This document shows positions 26,701 to 35,414 of a DNA stretch of 49,321 nucleotides, one piece after another. Under the pieces are notes generated by a model. The model ran no database searches and was not told the DNA's origin. It saw only the letters and a list, made by a program, of their open reading frames with translations. A program made the position numbers and the translations under genes. How positions within the stretch are numbered: position 1 is the first letter of the stretch; every line of letters starts with the position of its first letter. Source of the DNA: Roseivivax isoporae LMG 25204 (GTDB lineage: Bacteria > Pseudomonadota > Alphaproteobacteria > Rhodobacterales > Rhodobacteraceae); NCBI RefSeq assembly GCF_000521865.1, contig NZ_JAME01000035.1:1-49321 (forward strand), in the 5' to 3' direction.

Positions 26701-27446
26701 CCCATCAGGCCGGAGGATCGGCCTCCGCCTGACAGGGCTTCCCCTTCGGCACGGAGGGAGGAGAAGTTCGTGCCCGTGCCGGATCCGTACTTGAACAGGC
26801 GCGCCTCGCGCACCCACAGGTCCATGATGCCACCTTCGTTCACGAGGTCATCGGCCACGGACTGGATAAAGCACGCATGGGGCTGCGGATGCTCGTATGC
26901 CGACTTGGATTTCGTGAGCTTGCCCGTTTTGTAGTCGACGTAGTAATGGCCCTGGCCCGGGCCGTCGATGCCGTAGGCCCAGTGCAGGCCGGTGTTGAAC
27001 CACTGGGGCGAGTTCGGCGCGGCGGTCTGAGTCGCCAGCATGTGGCGCATCTCGTCATAATAGGCCTGGGCGTCGGCCTCGGTGGTGAAGTAGCCGCCCT
27101 TCCAGCCCCAGTAGGCCCAGGCGCCGGCCAGCCGGTCGAAGACCTGCTTGGCCGAAGTCTCGCCGGTACGGGGGGTGTCGGCGCTCTCGGGGACCGAACG
27201 CCACAGGAATTCGGGCACGTCCTTCTCGGGCACGCGCTTCAGCGCGACCGGGACACCGGCCTTGCGGAAGTACTTCTGCGCGATGACGTCCGACGCCACC
27301 TGGCTCCAGCGCGCGGGGACCTCGACATCGTCGAGGCGGAACACGATGGTGCCGTCCGGATTGCGGATCTCCGACGCGGTAGTGACGAAATCGATGCCGT
27401 CATAGGCATCGCGTCCGGCCGCGGTGTAGTGTCGCTCGATCTTCAT
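23781..27446 (-). CDS. nrdJ: Vitamin B12-dependent ribonucleoside-diphosphate reductase (class II)
   Basis: A 1,221-residue enzyme making deoxyribonucleotides with adenosylcobalamin as radical source, so it works with or without oxygen. The start ATG 27446 gives [20 protein letters not shown], normal for alphaproteobacterial NrdJ. Active-site features include [21 protein letters not shown] (about residues 465-485) with the radical-site region, and [13 protein letters not shown]. The C-terminal tail has a Cys cluster ([23 protein letters not shown], about 1192-1218), a zinc-ribbon-like electron relay. It depends on cobalamin. Two hairpins follow and an NrdR box precedes it. Confidence 0.96.
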   Translation of the reverse strand: MKIERHYTAAGRDAYDGIDFVTTASEIRNPDGTIVFRLDDVEVPARWSQVASDVIAQKYFRKAGVPVALKRVPEKDVPEFLWRSVPESADTPRTGETSAKQVFDRLAGAWAYWGWKGGYFTTEADAQAYYDEMRHMLATQTAAPNSPQWFNTGLHWAYGIDGPGQGHYYVDYKTGKLTKSKSAYEHPQPHACFIQSVADDLVNEGGIMDLWVREARLFKYGSGTGTNFSSLRAEGEALSGGGRSSGLMGFLKIGDRAAGAIKSGGTTRRAAKMVICDADHPDIEDFVNWKVREEQKVASIVAGSKMHEKMLNGIFAAIRSWDGAEADACDPAVNAALKTAIRDAKRVQIPETYVKRVLDYARQGYASIEFPTYNTDWDSEAYASVSGQNSNNSIRVTDAFLQAVRDDADWELIRRTDGKVAKTIKARDLWEQVGHAAWACADPGIQFHDTVNAWHTCPEDGAIRGSNPCSEYMFLDDTACNLASMNLLTFLRDGLFDADAYMHATRLWTLTLEISVTMAQFPSKEIAQLSYEFRTLGLGYANIGGLLMNMGFGYDSDEGRALCGALSAIMTGVAYATSAEIAGELGAFAGFERNRAHMLRVIRNHRTAARGATEGYEALAVKPVPLDHANCPDRRLVDLAMSAWDEALSLGEKHGYRNAQATVIAPTGTIGLVMDCDTTGIEPDFALVKFKKLAGGGYFKIINRSVPAALEKLGYSSSQIEEIVSYAVGHGTLGNAPGINHTALIGHGFGPAQIEKVESALASAFDIRFVFNQWTLGEEFCTGVLGIPAARLNDPTFDLLKHLGFTRGDIEAANDHVCGTMTLEGAPHLKQEHYAIFDCANACGKKGKRYLSVNSHIHMMAAAQSFISGAISKTINMPNSASIEDCQKAYELSWSLGVKANALYRDGSKLSQPLASALVEDDDEAAEILETGTPQEKAAVLAEKVVEKIIVKEVERATARAKMPERRKGYTQKAIVGGHKVYLRTGEYADGTLGEIFIDMHKEGAGFRAMMNNFAIAVSVGLQYGVPLEEFVDAFTFTKFEPAGMVQGNDSIKNATSILDYIFRELAVSYLDRTDLAHVKPEGATFDDIGRGEEEGVSNVKEISESAASRSLEVLKQISSTGYLRKRVPQELVVLQGGQTIGFAGPDRSSAALTALVGEADVAVATRSSGGGGGAKPMDASVKARMQGYEGDPCGECGNYTLVRNGTCMKCNTCGGTSGCS

Positions 27447-27597
27447 GTGCTGCCCCGTGCTTCCCGTGTCGCGAACCGGCCCGATCGCGCGGCCGCGGAC
27501 GCACCGCGGGCGCAAAGCCTCCCCTCCCCCGGCGCCCAATGACGATCGGGTGGATTGGCGTGCGGACCGAACCCTGATGTTATGCCGTCAGCGCCAG

Positions 27598-27644
27598 ACA
27601 CCATATGTAGTGTTCGCTTGACCGGCCCACACAAAGTGACGCGA
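27598..27644 (-). promoter_or_regulatory. NrdR box pair upstream of nrdJ
   Basis: ACACCATATGTAGTGT (27598-27613) closely fits the NrdR consensus (ACAC, A/T core, GTGT). A degenerate partner beginning ACACAAA lies exactly 31 bases on (27629-27644), the usual three-turn spacing. NrdR represses ribonucleotide reductase genes when dATP is high. Confidence 0.7.
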
Positions 27645-27869
27645 CTCGGGGTCGATGGTCAACACCTTTTTAACCACATTTGGGGGGTTTATGCTGTCCC
27701 GACACAATCCCTGCGCTTGTCCCACGAACCATCCACAGAGGCACGCCGCCACGGCATGATCCTGTGGACCAAACCGGGGATAAGCCACCGTCCGGGAGGC
27801 CCCTCCGACAGACGCAGCCGAGCCGCGCCGCCCATGCCGGGCACGATGCGGCGACTGCGGACGGAATCA

Positions 27870-27906
27870 CCCGGCCCCCGATCACCCCGAAAGATCGGGG
27901 GCCGGG
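27870..27906. other. Strong 14-bp hairpin between nrdJ and the RHH regulator
   Basis: CCCGGCCCCCGATC and its exact reverse complement flank a 9-base loop. It lies upstream of both divergent genes, with no T run on either side, so it may insulate the two promoters. The rest of the 516-base spacer holds the NrdR boxes and the promoter described next. Confidence 0.5.
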
Positions 27907-27908
27907 CC

Positions 27909-27952
27909 TTGCGCATCCGCGACGAACATCCATATACCATCCAGACGGATGG
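27909..27952 (+). promoter_or_regulatory. Promoter and operator of the RHH regulator gene
   Basis: TTGCGC (27909-27914), 17 bases, then ATATAC (27932-27937) make a plausible promoter. The dyad CCATCC-AGAC-GGATGG (27937-27952) covers the start site, as expected for autorepression by a ribbon-helix-helix protein. Confidence 0.5.
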
Positions 27953-27962
27953 AGAATGGATT

Positions 27963-28379
27963 ATGGCCGAGATACGACAGCTCAGGGACAAGCAGCCCGA
28001 CAGCGAGAAGATCACCATCAATCTCGGCTTCGTCGATCTCGGGCGGATCGACCTCCTCGTGCAGGAGGGTTTCTACTCGAATCGCAGCGATTTCATCCGC
28101 ACCGCGATCCGGCGGCAGCTCGACACGCATGGCGACGCGGTCGACCGGTCCCTGGAGCGCCACACCATGGAACTCGGCCTGCGCGACTTCGGCCGCGCGG
28201 AACTCGAACAGGTCCGCGCTGCCGGCGAGGTCCTGCACATCAAGGTCGTGGGCCTTGCCCGCATCGGGTCGGACGTGACCCCCGACCTCGCCCGGGCCAC
28301 CATCGGCTCGATCACCGTCCTGGGCAGCCTCCAGGCTCCCGCGGACATCAAGAAGGCCCTGGCCGACCGCATCCGCTGA
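27963..28379 (+). CDS. CopG-type ribbon-helix-helix transcriptional regulator
   Basis: A 138-residue DNA-binding protein. The ribbon-helix-helix spans about residues 14-52 (SEKITINLGFVDLGRIDLLVQEGFYSNRSDFIRTAIRRQL); the rest (DRSLERHTMELGLRDFGRAELE, then GLARIGSDVTPDLARATIGSITVLGSL) is an added domain of unknown role. GGAG lies 8 bases before the ATG at 27963; a longer upstream frame has no support. It is followed after 25 bases by a PHB-depolymerase-type gene, so it probably controls that enzyme and itself. Confidence 0.82.
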   Translation: MAEIRQLRDKQPDSEKITINLGFVDLGRIDLLVQEGFYSNRSDFIRTAIRRQLDTHGDAVDRSLERHTMELGLRDFGRAELEQVRAAGEVLHIKVVGLARIGSDVTPDLARATIGSITVLGSLQAPADIKKALADRIR

Positions 28380-28404
28380 CGGCAGCGCAGACAAGGACAC
28401 ACAC

Positions 28405-29514
28405 ATGATCGATTTCACCGCCGGCGCATGGCGCCCGGCGACCGGGCAGACGCGCGCCGCGCCGCTCGGGTCCGCCAACGACCTCGTGACCCGCACGCTC
28501 GCGCGGCACGGCCTCGCCCCGGGCACCCTGCCCGGCGGACCGGCGACCGGTCCGCAGGTCATGCCTGCCGGCCTGTCCGCGATGCTGGCGCGCCTCCCGG
28601 CCCCCGGCCATCAGGGCGCGGCACAGCCGGACCTGCCGGACGGCGCGCGTTTCGACGCGGACAGCTTCGCCTGCGCCGCCGGGACGCGCGGCTACCGAAC
28701 CTACGTGCCCGCCTCCGCCCGGGACGGGGTCACGGGTCTCGTCGTGATGCTGCACGGCTGCACGCAGACGCCGGAGGATTTCGCCGCCGGGACCGGCATG
28801 AACGAACTGGCCGAAACGCACCGGTTCGTCGTGGTCTACCCGCAGCAATCCCGCGGCGACAACGCGCAGTCCTGCTGGAACTGGTTCAGCCGCGGCGACC
28901 AGCGCCGGGACCGCGGCGAGCCCGCGATCCTCGCAGGTCTCACGCGCGAGGTCATGGCCCGCCACGCGGTGCCGGAAGACGCGGTCTTCGTCGCGGGTCT
29001 CTCGGCCGGGGCCGCCATGGCGGTGATCCTCGGGGGCACCTATCCCGACCTCTTCCGGGCGGTGGGCGCCCATTCCGGCCTGCCCGCCGGGGCAGCGAAC
29101 GACGTGCCCTCGGCCTTCGCGGCCATGGCGGGCAGCGAGGCGCCCGGAGCGCCCCGCACCAGGGCCACGCGCACCATCGTGTTCCACGGCAGCGCCGACA
29201 GCACGGTCCACCCCTCGAACGGCGACCGCATCGTGCGGCAGGCGCTCGAGGGCGGTCCGCGGCAAAGCCTCGAGACGCAGGACACAGGTGCGGTGAACGG
29301 CCGGTCCTTCCGCCGGCTCACGACCTGCGACGCCGACGGCACGCAGGCGGTGGAACACTGGATCGTCGAGGGCATGGGCCATGCCTGGTCCGGCGGCCGG
29401 CCCGCGGGCAGCTACACCGATCCGACAGGGCCGGATGCGAGCGCCGAGATGGTCCGCTTCTTCTTCGAGGGCACGACCGGGCGGGAAAGCGTCCGCCGCT
29501 CCGCCGCCGGCTGA
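28405..29514 (+). CDS. PHB depolymerase-family alpha/beta-hydrolase
   Basis: A 369-residue esterase of the short-chain-length polyhydroxyalkanoate depolymerase / LpqC group. The catalytic domain starts near residue 90 (GYRTYVPASA, VVMLHGCTQTPEDFAAGTGMN); the nucleophile lies in GLSAGAAM, with a probable Asp in FHGSADSTVHPSNGD and a His in GMGHAWSGG. No signal peptide is visible: the first 80 residues are Pro/Ala-rich, as in intracellular or phasin-linked forms. It may release hydroxybutyrate from storage polymer or cut another ester. It is downstream of the RHH regulator in one operon. Confidence 0.85.
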   Translation: MIDFTAGAWRPATGQTRAAPLGSANDLVTRTLARHGLAPGTLPGGPATGPQVMPAGLSAMLARLPAPGHQGAAQPDLPDGARFDADSFACAAGTRGYRTYVPASARDGVTGLVVMLHGCTQTPEDFAAGTGMNELAETHRFVVVYPQQSRGDNAQSCWNWFSRGDQRRDRGEPAILAGLTREVMARHAVPEDAVFVAGLSAGAAMAVILGGTYPDLFRAVGAHSGLPAGAANDVPSAFAAMAGSEAPGAPRTRATRTIVFHGSADSTVHPSNGDRIVRQALEGGPRQSLETQDTGAVNGRSFRRLTTCDADGTQAVEHWIVEGMGHAWSGGRPAGSYTDPTGPDASAEMVRFFFEGTTGRESVRRSAAG

Positions 29515-29521
29515 CCGCGCC

Positions 29522-30979
29522 CTACCGGTAGGCGACCTCGCGCCAGAAGGCCGGCACCAGCAGGACGTAGACGGTCAGCATCTCGAGGCGGCCGGCATAC
29601 ATCCCGAACGACAGGAGCCACTTGGCCCCGTCCGGCAGCGACGCGAAGTTGCCGGCGGGGCCGATGGTCGCGCCGATCCCGGGCCCGACGTTGGCCACCG
29701 CCGTCAGCGCGCCGCTGAGCGAGGTCGTGGTGTCGAGGCCGTACATGGTGAGCGCGATCGCGAGCCCCATCACCGTGGCGGCGTAGAAGGCGAAGAAGGT
29801 CATGACGCCGCTCATCACGTCCGCGTCGAAGGGGCGGCCCTCGTAGCGCACGGGAAAGATGCCGTGCGGCGCGCGGATCCGCTTCATCTGCGCGCGGACG
29901 CTGCGCATGAGCACGATCCACCGCATCATCTTGCCGCCGCCCGAGGTCGACCCGGTGCAGCCGCCCATGGCGGTCAGGCAGAGGAAGGCCACCGCGGCAA
30001 AGGGCCCCCAGGTGGTGTAGTCCGTGGTCGCGTAGCCGGTGGTGGTCACCACCGAGACGACGTTGAAGGCGACGAGGCGCAGGGTCTCGAGCACCGGCGT
30101 GCCGCCCGTGGCAACGCGCCAGGCGGTCAGCCCGAGGATCACGAGCGCGAGCGTCACGATCAGCGCGCGGACCTGTTCGGAGCGGACCCCGCGCCCGCTC
30201 AGCACGCGGATGTACCACGCGAAGGGCAGCGCGCCCGCAAGCATGAACAGCGTTCCCGCCCATTGCAGGTAGGCGCTTTCGAAGAGGCCGAAGGAGGAAT
30301 CCGAGGTCGAGTAGCCGCCGGTCGACAGGGTCGTGAGCGCATGCGCGATGGCCTCGAACGCCGTCATGCCGCCGGAGATGTAGACGAGCGCGCAGAGCTG
30401 GGTGAGCGCGAGGTAGATCCAGATGGTCGCCGCCGCGAAACGCGCGGCGCTTGCAAGTTCCTTGTCCCCCTTCTCGGAGCTTTCCGTCTGGAAGAGCTGC
30501 ATGCCGCCCACCCGCATGATCGGCAGGAGCGCGATGCCCGCGACGATGAAGCCCACGCCCCCGATCCACTGCAGGAGCGCGCGCCACATGAGGATGCCGC
30601 GCGGCGTCCCGTCGAGGCCGGTCATCACGGTGGACCCCGTGGTGGTGATCCCCGACATCGCCTCGAAGAAGGCGTCGGTGAACGACAGGTCCCAGAGCCA
30701 CAGCGGCAGCGCCCCTGCCGCCGCCGCGGTGATCCAGGTGCTGCCGGTCAGGAGGAAGGAATGCAGCCGGTTGAGGCCGGCCCGCGGGGTCAGGGTGCTG
30801 AGGCAGACGCAGCCGCCGACGGTGAGCACCGGCAGCGCCGCCTCGAGGAACACGCCGCGCGTCGCCGGAAAGACGAGCGCGTTGAGCGCCATGAGGGCAC
30901 CCAGTCCGACGAGCAGGAGGCCGTTGATGAAGGCGACGAAGGTCACGGACGTCCCGATGTCCCGAGGAACGATGCTCAC
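29522..30979 (-). CDS. trkH: TrkH-family potassium uptake protein
   Basis: A 485-residue inner-membrane channel subunit that takes up potassium with TrkA. Four selectivity-filter repeats can be seen: EAMSGITTTGSTVMTG, HALTTLSTGGYSTSDSS, NVVSVVTTTGYATTDY and TAVANVGPGIGATIGPAGNF. The loop CLTAMGGCTGSTSGGGKMMR is also typical. GTG at 30979 (MSIVPRDIGTSVTFVAFINGLLL) gives the usual length; a longer frame adds an Arg-rich leader. trkA is not adjacent. The gene converges on the depolymerase gene with only 7 bases between stops. Confidence 0.93.
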   Translation of the reverse strand: MSIVPRDIGTSVTFVAFINGLLLVGLGALMALNALVFPATRGVFLEAALPVLTVGGCVCLSTLTPRAGLNRLHSFLLTGSTWITAAAAGALPLWLWDLSFTDAFFEAMSGITTTGSTVMTGLDGTPRGILMWRALLQWIGGVGFIVAGIALLPIMRVGGMQLFQTESSEKGDKELASAARFAAATIWIYLALTQLCALVYISGGMTAFEAIAHALTTLSTGGYSTSDSSFGLFESAYLQWAGTLFMLAGALPFAWYIRVLSGRGVRSEQVRALIVTLALVILGLTAWRVATGGTPVLETLRLVAFNVVSVVTTTGYATTDYTTWGPFAAVAFLCLTAMGGCTGSTSGGGKMMRWIVLMRSVRAQMKRIRAPHGIFPVRYEGRPFDADVMSGVMTFFAFYAATVMGLAIALTMYGLDTTTSLSGALTAVANVGPGIGATIGPAGNFASLPDGAKWLLSFGMYAGRLEMLTVYVLLVPAFWREVAYR

Positions 30980-31056
30980 GCGCGGGCGGCTTCGGGGGCC
31001 GGCGCGGCGCCGCGCCGGCACGTTGCGGCGTCTGCCCGGATATCCGCCGGCAGACC

Positions 31057-31106
31057 GTAAGGATGCCATTCGGAAATGCGCGCTCCGCGTAAGGATCCCG
31101 TAAGGA
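31057..31106 (-). repeat. Three direct repeats TCCTTAC upstream of trkH
   Basis: GTAAGGA (plus strand) occurs at 31057, 31089 and 31100; two copies are 11 bases apart, one helical turn, as in sites for OmpR-type regulators. They lie 80-130 bases upstream of the trkH start. The rest of 30980-31369 shows nothing I can name. Confidence 0.35.
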
Positions 31107-31369
31107 CCGGGCAGCGCCGCCTGTCGCGCGGCGAACCGCGACAGGCCTGCGGCCATGGCCATCGATGTCACCGGCGGCGCCGACACCGCCGTCGGTCGCG
31201 GCATGACCCGGTCGCCACCGGAACGCCAGCGACATGGCGCACATCGGCCTAGAGCACGGCAGCGACGACCCCGACCGGCGCCAGCCCGCCCGGGCCATCC
31301 TCTTCGGCGCAGGACGCCGAGAGCGCCGCGCGTGGCGGGAACGTTCGAGGTCCGGGATTTATATATTGG

Positions 31370-31446
31370 TGGTCGGGGCGGCGAGATTCGAACTCACGAC
31401 CTACGGTACCCAAAACCGTCGCGCTACCAGGCTGCGCTACGCCCCG
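31370..31446 (-). tRNA. tRNA-Pro(TGG)
   Basis: A 77-base cloverleaf on the minus strand: acceptor CGGGGCG / CGCCCCG, D arm AGCGCAGCCTGGTAGCGC, anticodon loop TTTTGGG with anticodon TGG, T loop TTCGAAT and an encoded CCA. It reads proline codons. Confidence 0.95.
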
Positions 31447-31510
31447 ATGCGCTCCCTCTACCCCTCGTCCGCGGGTTTGAAAAGGCCCGCCGGACCGAAG
31501 GCGCGATCAA

Positions 31511-32002
31511 TCAGCCCGCCGCCGCGTCCTCGCAGGGCCACGCGGCGGCCTCGCCGGGGATCGCCGGGTGCTGCAGCTCCACGCCGGGCGCGATGCCGAG
31601 GCTTTCGGACATGCCGCCGTTCACCTCGAGCACGTACTGGATGCCGTCACCGCCCGGGATCGCCGTCAGGTCGCCCGGCACCGCGTCGGGGTGCACGCGC
31701 TGCACCGTGCCCGAGGCGTCGGCAAAGATGATGTCGAGCGGGATCAGCGTGTTCTTCATCCAGAACGAGACCGGCTGCGGGCGCTCGTAGACGAAGAGCA
31801 TCCCGGTGAAGCGCGGCATCTCCTCGACGAACATCAGCCCCCGGGCGCGCTCCTCGGGCGTGTCGGCCACGTCGACCGCGAACCGGGCAGTCCCGAAATC
31901 CCCGCGGAGCGACAGGGCGTCGGGGGCGCAGGCCGCGCCCGCGACACCCGGCGCGATCATCAGAGCGGCGGCCAGGGCCTGCGCGTGACGGCGGTTTCCC
32001 AT
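31511..32002 (-). CDS. DUF192 family exported protein
   Basis: A 163-residue protein with a signal peptide (about residues 1-25) and one DUF192 domain: DTPEERARGLMFVEEMP, GMLFVYERPQPVSFWMKNTLIPLDIIFADASG and VLEVNGGMSESLGI. The family is common in alphaproteobacteria; its function is not established. Its start overlaps the end of the cold-shock gene by 43 bases on the same strand, so they are co-transcribed. Confidence 0.85.
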   Translation of the reverse strand: MGNRRHAQALAAALMIAPGVAGAACAPDALSLRGDFGTARFAVDVADTPEERARGLMFVEEMPRFTGMLFVYERPQPVSFWMKNTLIPLDIIFADASGTVQRVHPDAVPGDLTAIPGGDGIQYVLEVNGGMSESLGIAPGVELQHPAIPGEAAAWPCEDAAAG

Positions 32003-32505
32003 GCATTCACCTCGATGGCCATCAGGCCGCGTTTGCCTTCCACGGTGCGGATCGCCAGCGCCTCGCCCGGCTGCAGCTCGGCCAGACCGGAGCGCCGCAG
32101 CACCTCGATGTGGATGAACACGTCTTCCTGGCGGCCGAAGATGTTGGCGAACCCGAACCCCTTGCCCTTATCGAACCATTTCACCCGGGCGGGTTCAAGC
32201 GGCGCGTCCCGCAGCACCTGCGGGTCCATCTCCTCGAAATCGGACAGCGGCGCGGTGCCGGTCGCCTCGGGCGGCTCGATGTGGAACACCTCGACCGCCT
32301 GCACGCCGCGCGGGGTGTGCTGGATCGCGATGTCCACGCGCGCCCCGTCCGCCACCGAGCTCTGGCCGAAATTGCGCAGGACGTTCGCATGCAGAAGGAT
32401 GTCGGGACCGCCCTGGTCCGCGACGACGAAGCCGAACCCGCGTCCGGGATCGAACCACTTCACCTTTCCTTCCACGCGATCGCTCGCGAACTCCTCGTGT
32501 ATCAC
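31960..32505 (-). CDS. Cold-shock protein with two cold-shock domains
   Basis: A 181-residue RNA/ssDNA-binding protein carrying two cold-shock domains: the first starts GKVKWFDPGRGFGFVVADQGGPDILLH and the second RVKWFDKGKGFGFANIFGRQEDVFIHIE. Both retain the RNP1-like KGxGFGF pattern. Tandem-domain CspA proteins of this length are typical of Rhodobacterales. GTG at 32505 gives a family-like start; GTG at 32550 would add 15 residues. Neither has a strong ribosome site. A TATACT -10 lies about 70 bases upstream, leaving a leader. Confidence 0.87.
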   Translation of the reverse strand: MIHEEFASDRVEGKVKWFDPGRGFGFVVADQGGPDILLHANVLRNFGQSSVADGARVDIAIQHTPRGVQAVEVFHIEPPEATGTAPLSDFEEMDPQVLRDAPLEPARVKWFDKGKGFGFANIFGRQEDVFIHIEVLRRSGLAELQPGEALAIRTVEGKRGLMAIEVNAWETAVTRRPWPPL

Positions 32506-32575
32506 AGACGGCCTGCCAATCGTTGCTCGCGGTGAGCCGCCCGGAAACACGAGGCGACCCTAACATGCAAGTCCA

Positions 32576-32581
32576 AGTATA
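32576..32581 (-). promoter_or_regulatory. Candidate -10 box of the cold-shock gene
   Basis: TATACT read leftward, in the only AT-rich patch between pdxH and the cold-shock gene (AAATATACT); the -35 is weak. It implies a 5' leader of about 60 bases. Confidence 0.35.
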
Positions 32582-32619
32582 TTTAATGGTGCCAAAACTA
32601 GCCAGTGTCGGGAACGGCC

Positions 32620-33225
32620 TCAAGGATTCAGGCGAATGGCAGCCCATTGTTGCGTGTCACGATCGAGATTCCAGCGAAAACGGTCGTGCAACCTATGCGG
32701 TCCGTCTGCCCAGAATTCTATCTCGACAGGCGTGATTCGGAAACCGCCCCAGAAAGGCGGGCGTTCCGGGCTCGTCCCCTGCCTGAGCGTCACCTTGGCC
32801 ACCTCGGCCATCAGCGACGCCCGGCTCGACAGCGGTTCGGACTGGCGCGACGCCCAGGCGCCGAGCCGGCTCTTGAGCGAGCGGCTGGCATAATAGGCAT
32901 CGGCCTGCGGCCCGTCCTCGCGGGTCACGTGGCCGCGCACGCGGATCTGGCGGCGCAGCGACTTCCAGTGCATCACGAAGGCGGCGGTGCCCGAGGCCGC
33001 GATCTCGCGCGCCTTCACGCTCTCGTAATTGGTGTAGAACACGAAGGCCGCGTCCTCGATCTCCTTCAGGAGCACCATGCGCACGTTGGGCATCCCGCCG
33101 CCGTCAACGGTGGCGAGCGCGATGGCGTTCGGGTCGTTGACCTCGTGCGCCTCGGCCTCCGCCAGCCAGGCGCGGGCGATCTCGAACGGGTCGTCGCCGG
33201 CGAAGATCCCGGTGCGGTCGGTCAT
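32620..33225 (-). CDS. pdxH: Pyridoxamine 5'-phosphate oxidase
   Basis: A 201-residue FMN enzyme making pyridoxal 5'-phosphate. Recognisable parts are [59 protein letters not shown] and the C-terminal [23 protein letters not shown] 33225 has GGAGA upstream. It diverges from fabI across 129 bases. Confidence 0.93.
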   Translation of the reverse strand: MTDRTGIFAGDDPFEIARAWLAEAEAHEVNDPNAIALATVDGGGMPNVRMVLLKEIEDAAFVFYTNYESVKAREIAASGTAAFVMHWKSLRRQIRVRGHVTREDGPQADAYYASRSLKSRLGAWASRQSEPLSSRASLMAEVAKVTLRQGTSPERPPFWGGFRITPVEIEFWADGPHRLHDRFRWNLDRDTQQWAAIRLNP

Positions 33226-33293
33226 GATGCGCGTCTCCTCTACAACACCCCGGCATCCGGTCGCCGTGCCGGGCGCGCCCGGCGGCGGCACCC

Positions 33294-33322
33294 TTGATGG
33301 CCCCCCGGGCTTCGCCTAAACG
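33294..33322 (+). promoter_or_regulatory. Promoter of fabI
   Basis: TTGATG, 17 bases, TAAACG, ending about 30 bases before the ATG, with GGAGG at 33344-33348. Confidence 0.55.
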
Positions 33323-33354
33323 TCTCGGGCAGCAATGTCGGTCGGAGGTAGGGC

Positions 33355-34161
33355 ATGTCAAACGATCTGATGGCGGGCAAGCGTGGCCTCGTGATGGGAC
33401 TTGCGAACGACAAGTCGATCGCCTGGGGCATCGCGCGCGCCTGTGCGGATGCCGGGGCGGAGCTCGCCTTCTCCTACCAGGGCGAGGCGCTGAAGAAGCG
33501 TGTCGACCCGCTCGCGGCGAGCCTCGGCAGCGACATCGTCCTGCCCTGCGACGTGAGCCAGGAGGACAGCATCGACGCGCTCTTCGACGCGCTCGGACAG
33601 CGCTGGGACGGGCTCGACTTCGTGGTGCACGCCATCGGCTTCTCGGACAAGTCCGAGCTGCGCGGCCGCTACGTCGACACGAGCCGGCAGAACTTCCTCA
33701 CCTCGATGGACATCTCGGTCTATTCCTTCACCTCGGTGGTGCGCCGCGCCTCGGCGATGATGGGCGCCGGCGGCTCCTGCCTCACGCTCACCTATTACGG
33801 CGCCGAGCGCGTGATGCCGCACTACAACGTCATGGGTGTTGCCAAGGCCGCGCTCGAGGCCAGCGTGCGCTACATGGCCGAGGACCTGGGCCGCGACGGC
33901 ATCCGCGTGAACGCGATCTCGGCCGGCCCCATCAAGACGCTCGCCGCCTCGGGCATCGGCGACTTCCGCTACATCATGAAGTGGAACGAGCTGAACTCGC
34001 CCCTGCGCCGCAACGTCACCATCGAGGACGTGGGCCGCTCGGCGCTCTACCTGCTCAGTGATCTCGGCTCCGGCACCACCGGCGAGGTCCTGCACGTGGA
34101 CGCGGGCTACCACGTGGTCGGCATGAAGGCGCCCGACGCCCCCGACATCGCCAAGGCCTGA
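33355..34161 (+). CDS. fabI: Enoyl-[acyl-carrier-protein] reductase (NADH)
   Basis: A 268-residue short-chain reductase that completes each cycle of fatty-acid elongation. It has the FabI-type cofactor loop [17 protein letters not shown], the catalytic Tyr-(6)-Lys motif YNVMGVAK preceded by [10 protein letters not shown], and [14 protein letters not shown]. Length is normal. The ATG has a strong GGAGG site. A LysE gene follows after 5 bases. Confidence 0.95.
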   Translation: MSNDLMAGKRGLVMGLANDKSIAWGIARACADAGAELAFSYQGEALKKRVDPLAASLGSDIVLPCDVSQEDSIDALFDALGQRWDGLDFVVHAIGFSDKSELRGRYVDTSRQNFLTSMDISVYSFTSVVRRASAMMGAGGSCLTLTYYGAERVMPHYNVMGVAKAALEASVRYMAEDLGRDGIRVNAISAGPIKTLAASGIGDFRYIMKWNELNSPLRRNVTIEDVGRSALYLLSDLGSGTTGEVLHVDAGYHVVGMKAPDAPDIAKA

Positions 34162-34166
34162 CCGTC

Positions 34167-34772
34167 ATGGACTGGCCGCATGTCCTCGCCTTCAACCTGA
34201 CGCTGCTCGCCGCGATGGCGAGCCCCGGGCCGGCGCTCCTCCTTGCGCTGCGCACATCGATCGTCGCGGGCCCCCGCGCCGGCATCGCCACCGGCCTCGG
34301 GCTCGGGCTCATGGCCGCGGCCTGGACGGCGGCCGCACTGATGGGGCTCGAGATCGTCTTCACCCTCTTCCCCGTCGCCTATCTCGCGCTCAAGATCGCG
34401 GGCGCGCTCTACCTGCTGTGGCTCGCCTGGGGCATGTGGCGCGACGCCGCCCGGCCGCTCGATCCCGCCGGGCCCGCCGCCACCCGGCGCGCCTTCCGGA
34501 CCGGGCTCCTCGTCAATCTCGGGAACCCCAAGTCGATGCTCTTCGCCTCGGCGGTGCTGCTCGTGATCTTCCCGCGCGGCCTCGCGTTCTGGGAAAAGGC
34601 CGCGATCGTGGCGAACCGCCTCCTGGTGGAATGGCTGGTCTACGCGGCCGTCGCCCTCCTCTTCGCCACGCGCCCCGCGCGCGACGGCTACCTCGCGCTG
34701 AAGCCCCTGCTCGACCGCGTGGCGGCGGCGGTGCTCGGCGCGCTGGGGCTCAAACTCTTGATCGACAGGTGA
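34167..34772 (+). CDS. LysE/RhtB-family amino-acid exporter
   Basis: A 201-residue inner-membrane protein with about six helices and family marks: [53 protein letters not shown] and [15 protein letters not shown]. The cargo (lysine, homoserine, threonine or another small solute) cannot be told. It lies between fabI and gpt with close spacing. Confidence 0.88.
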   Translation: MDWPHVLAFNLTLLAAMASPGPALLLALRTSIVAGPRAGIATGLGLGLMAAAWTAAALMGLEIVFTLFPVAYLALKIAGALYLLWLAWGMWRDAARPLDPAGPAATRRAFRTGLLVNLGNPKSMLFASAVLLVIFPRGLAFWEKAAIVANRLLVEWLVYAAVALLFATRPARDGYLALKPLLDRVAAAVLGALGLKLLIDR

Positions 34773-34777
34773 TTGCG

Positions 34778-35278
34778 ATGGACCGTCTGCCGCACGAAAA
34801 GGGCTTCCACGTGAGCTGGGACCAGCTCCACCGCGACGCGCGCGCGCTCGCCTGGCGCCTGCAGGGCCACGGACCCGAGGACGGCGGCTGGCGCGCGGTG
34901 GTGGCGATCACCCGCGGCGGCATGGCCCCCGCCATGATCGTCGCCCGCGAGCTCGACATCCGCACCGTCGACACGATCAGCGTCAAGAGCTACGACCACC
35001 AGTCGCAGAGCGCGCCGCGCATCCTGAAATCCCCCGATGCCGCGCTCGTGGGCGACGGCACCGGCGTGCTCATCGTCGACGACCTCGTCGATACCGGCCG
35101 CACGCTCGAGGTGGTGCGCGCGGCGATGCCCAGGGCCCACGTCGCCACGATCTACGCCAAGCCGCAGGGCCGTGCCCAGGTCGACACCTTCGTCACCGAG
35201 GTCAGCCAGGACACCTGGATCTTCTTCCCCTGGGACATGGCGCTGCAATACGTCGAGCCCTATCGCGGGCGCGACTGA
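34778..35278 (+). CDS. gpt: Xanthine-guanine phosphoribosyltransferase
   Basis: A 166-residue purine-salvage enzyme joining guanine or xanthine to PRPP. The PRPP loop [15 protein letters not shown] is clear, with [23 protein letters not shown] and a C-terminal WIFFPWDM. It starts at ATG 34778; a GTG 8 bases earlier would overlap the previous stop and add three residues. Confidence 0.93.
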   Translation: MDRLPHEKGFHVSWDQLHRDARALAWRLQGHGPEDGGWRAVVAITRGGMAPAMIVARELDIRTVDTISVKSYDHQSQSAPRILKSPDAALVGDGTGVLIVDDLVDTGRTLEVVRAAMPRAHVATIYAKPQGRAQVDTFVTEVSQDTWIFFPWDMALQYVEPYRGRD

Positions 35279-35330
35279 CGCGCCCCACCCGCCGCCGACC
35301 GGCCGGGCGGGGCATCCCGAGCGCGCCCCG

Positions 35331-35383
35331 CCCCGTCTTCTTCTTGGCAGAAATATCCCGGGGGTCCGGGGGCTGGCCCCCGG
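35331..35383 (+). repeat. Rhodobacterales-type intergenic hairpin repeat
   Basis: A C-rich start, TCTTCTTCTTGGCAGAAATA, then CCCGGGGGT and a hairpin CCGGGGGC / GCCCCCGG (35366-35383) with a 2-base centre. I recall this sequence type between genes across Rhodobacteraceae genomes, but could not search. It may end the gpt transcript. Confidence 0.55.
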
Positions 35384-35414
35384 TCCGACCCGCCGAACCG
35401 GAGCCCGTGCACGC

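Noticed and set aside
24213-26732. An 839-residue plus-strand frame opposite nrdJ
   Set aside because: Composition is biased and featureless, while the minus strand encodes full NrdJ. Similar shadows oppose trkH, rnd, trpE and ppiD.
27555-27962. Upstream extension of the RHH regulator frame
   Set aside because: It would span the NrdR box, hairpin and promoter. GGAG lies before the ATG at 27963, where the family-like sequence begins.
27447-27962. Cobalamin riboswitch before nrdJ or a leader peptide
   Set aside because: No B12-box sequence or matching fold was seen; the NrdR box explains the region better.
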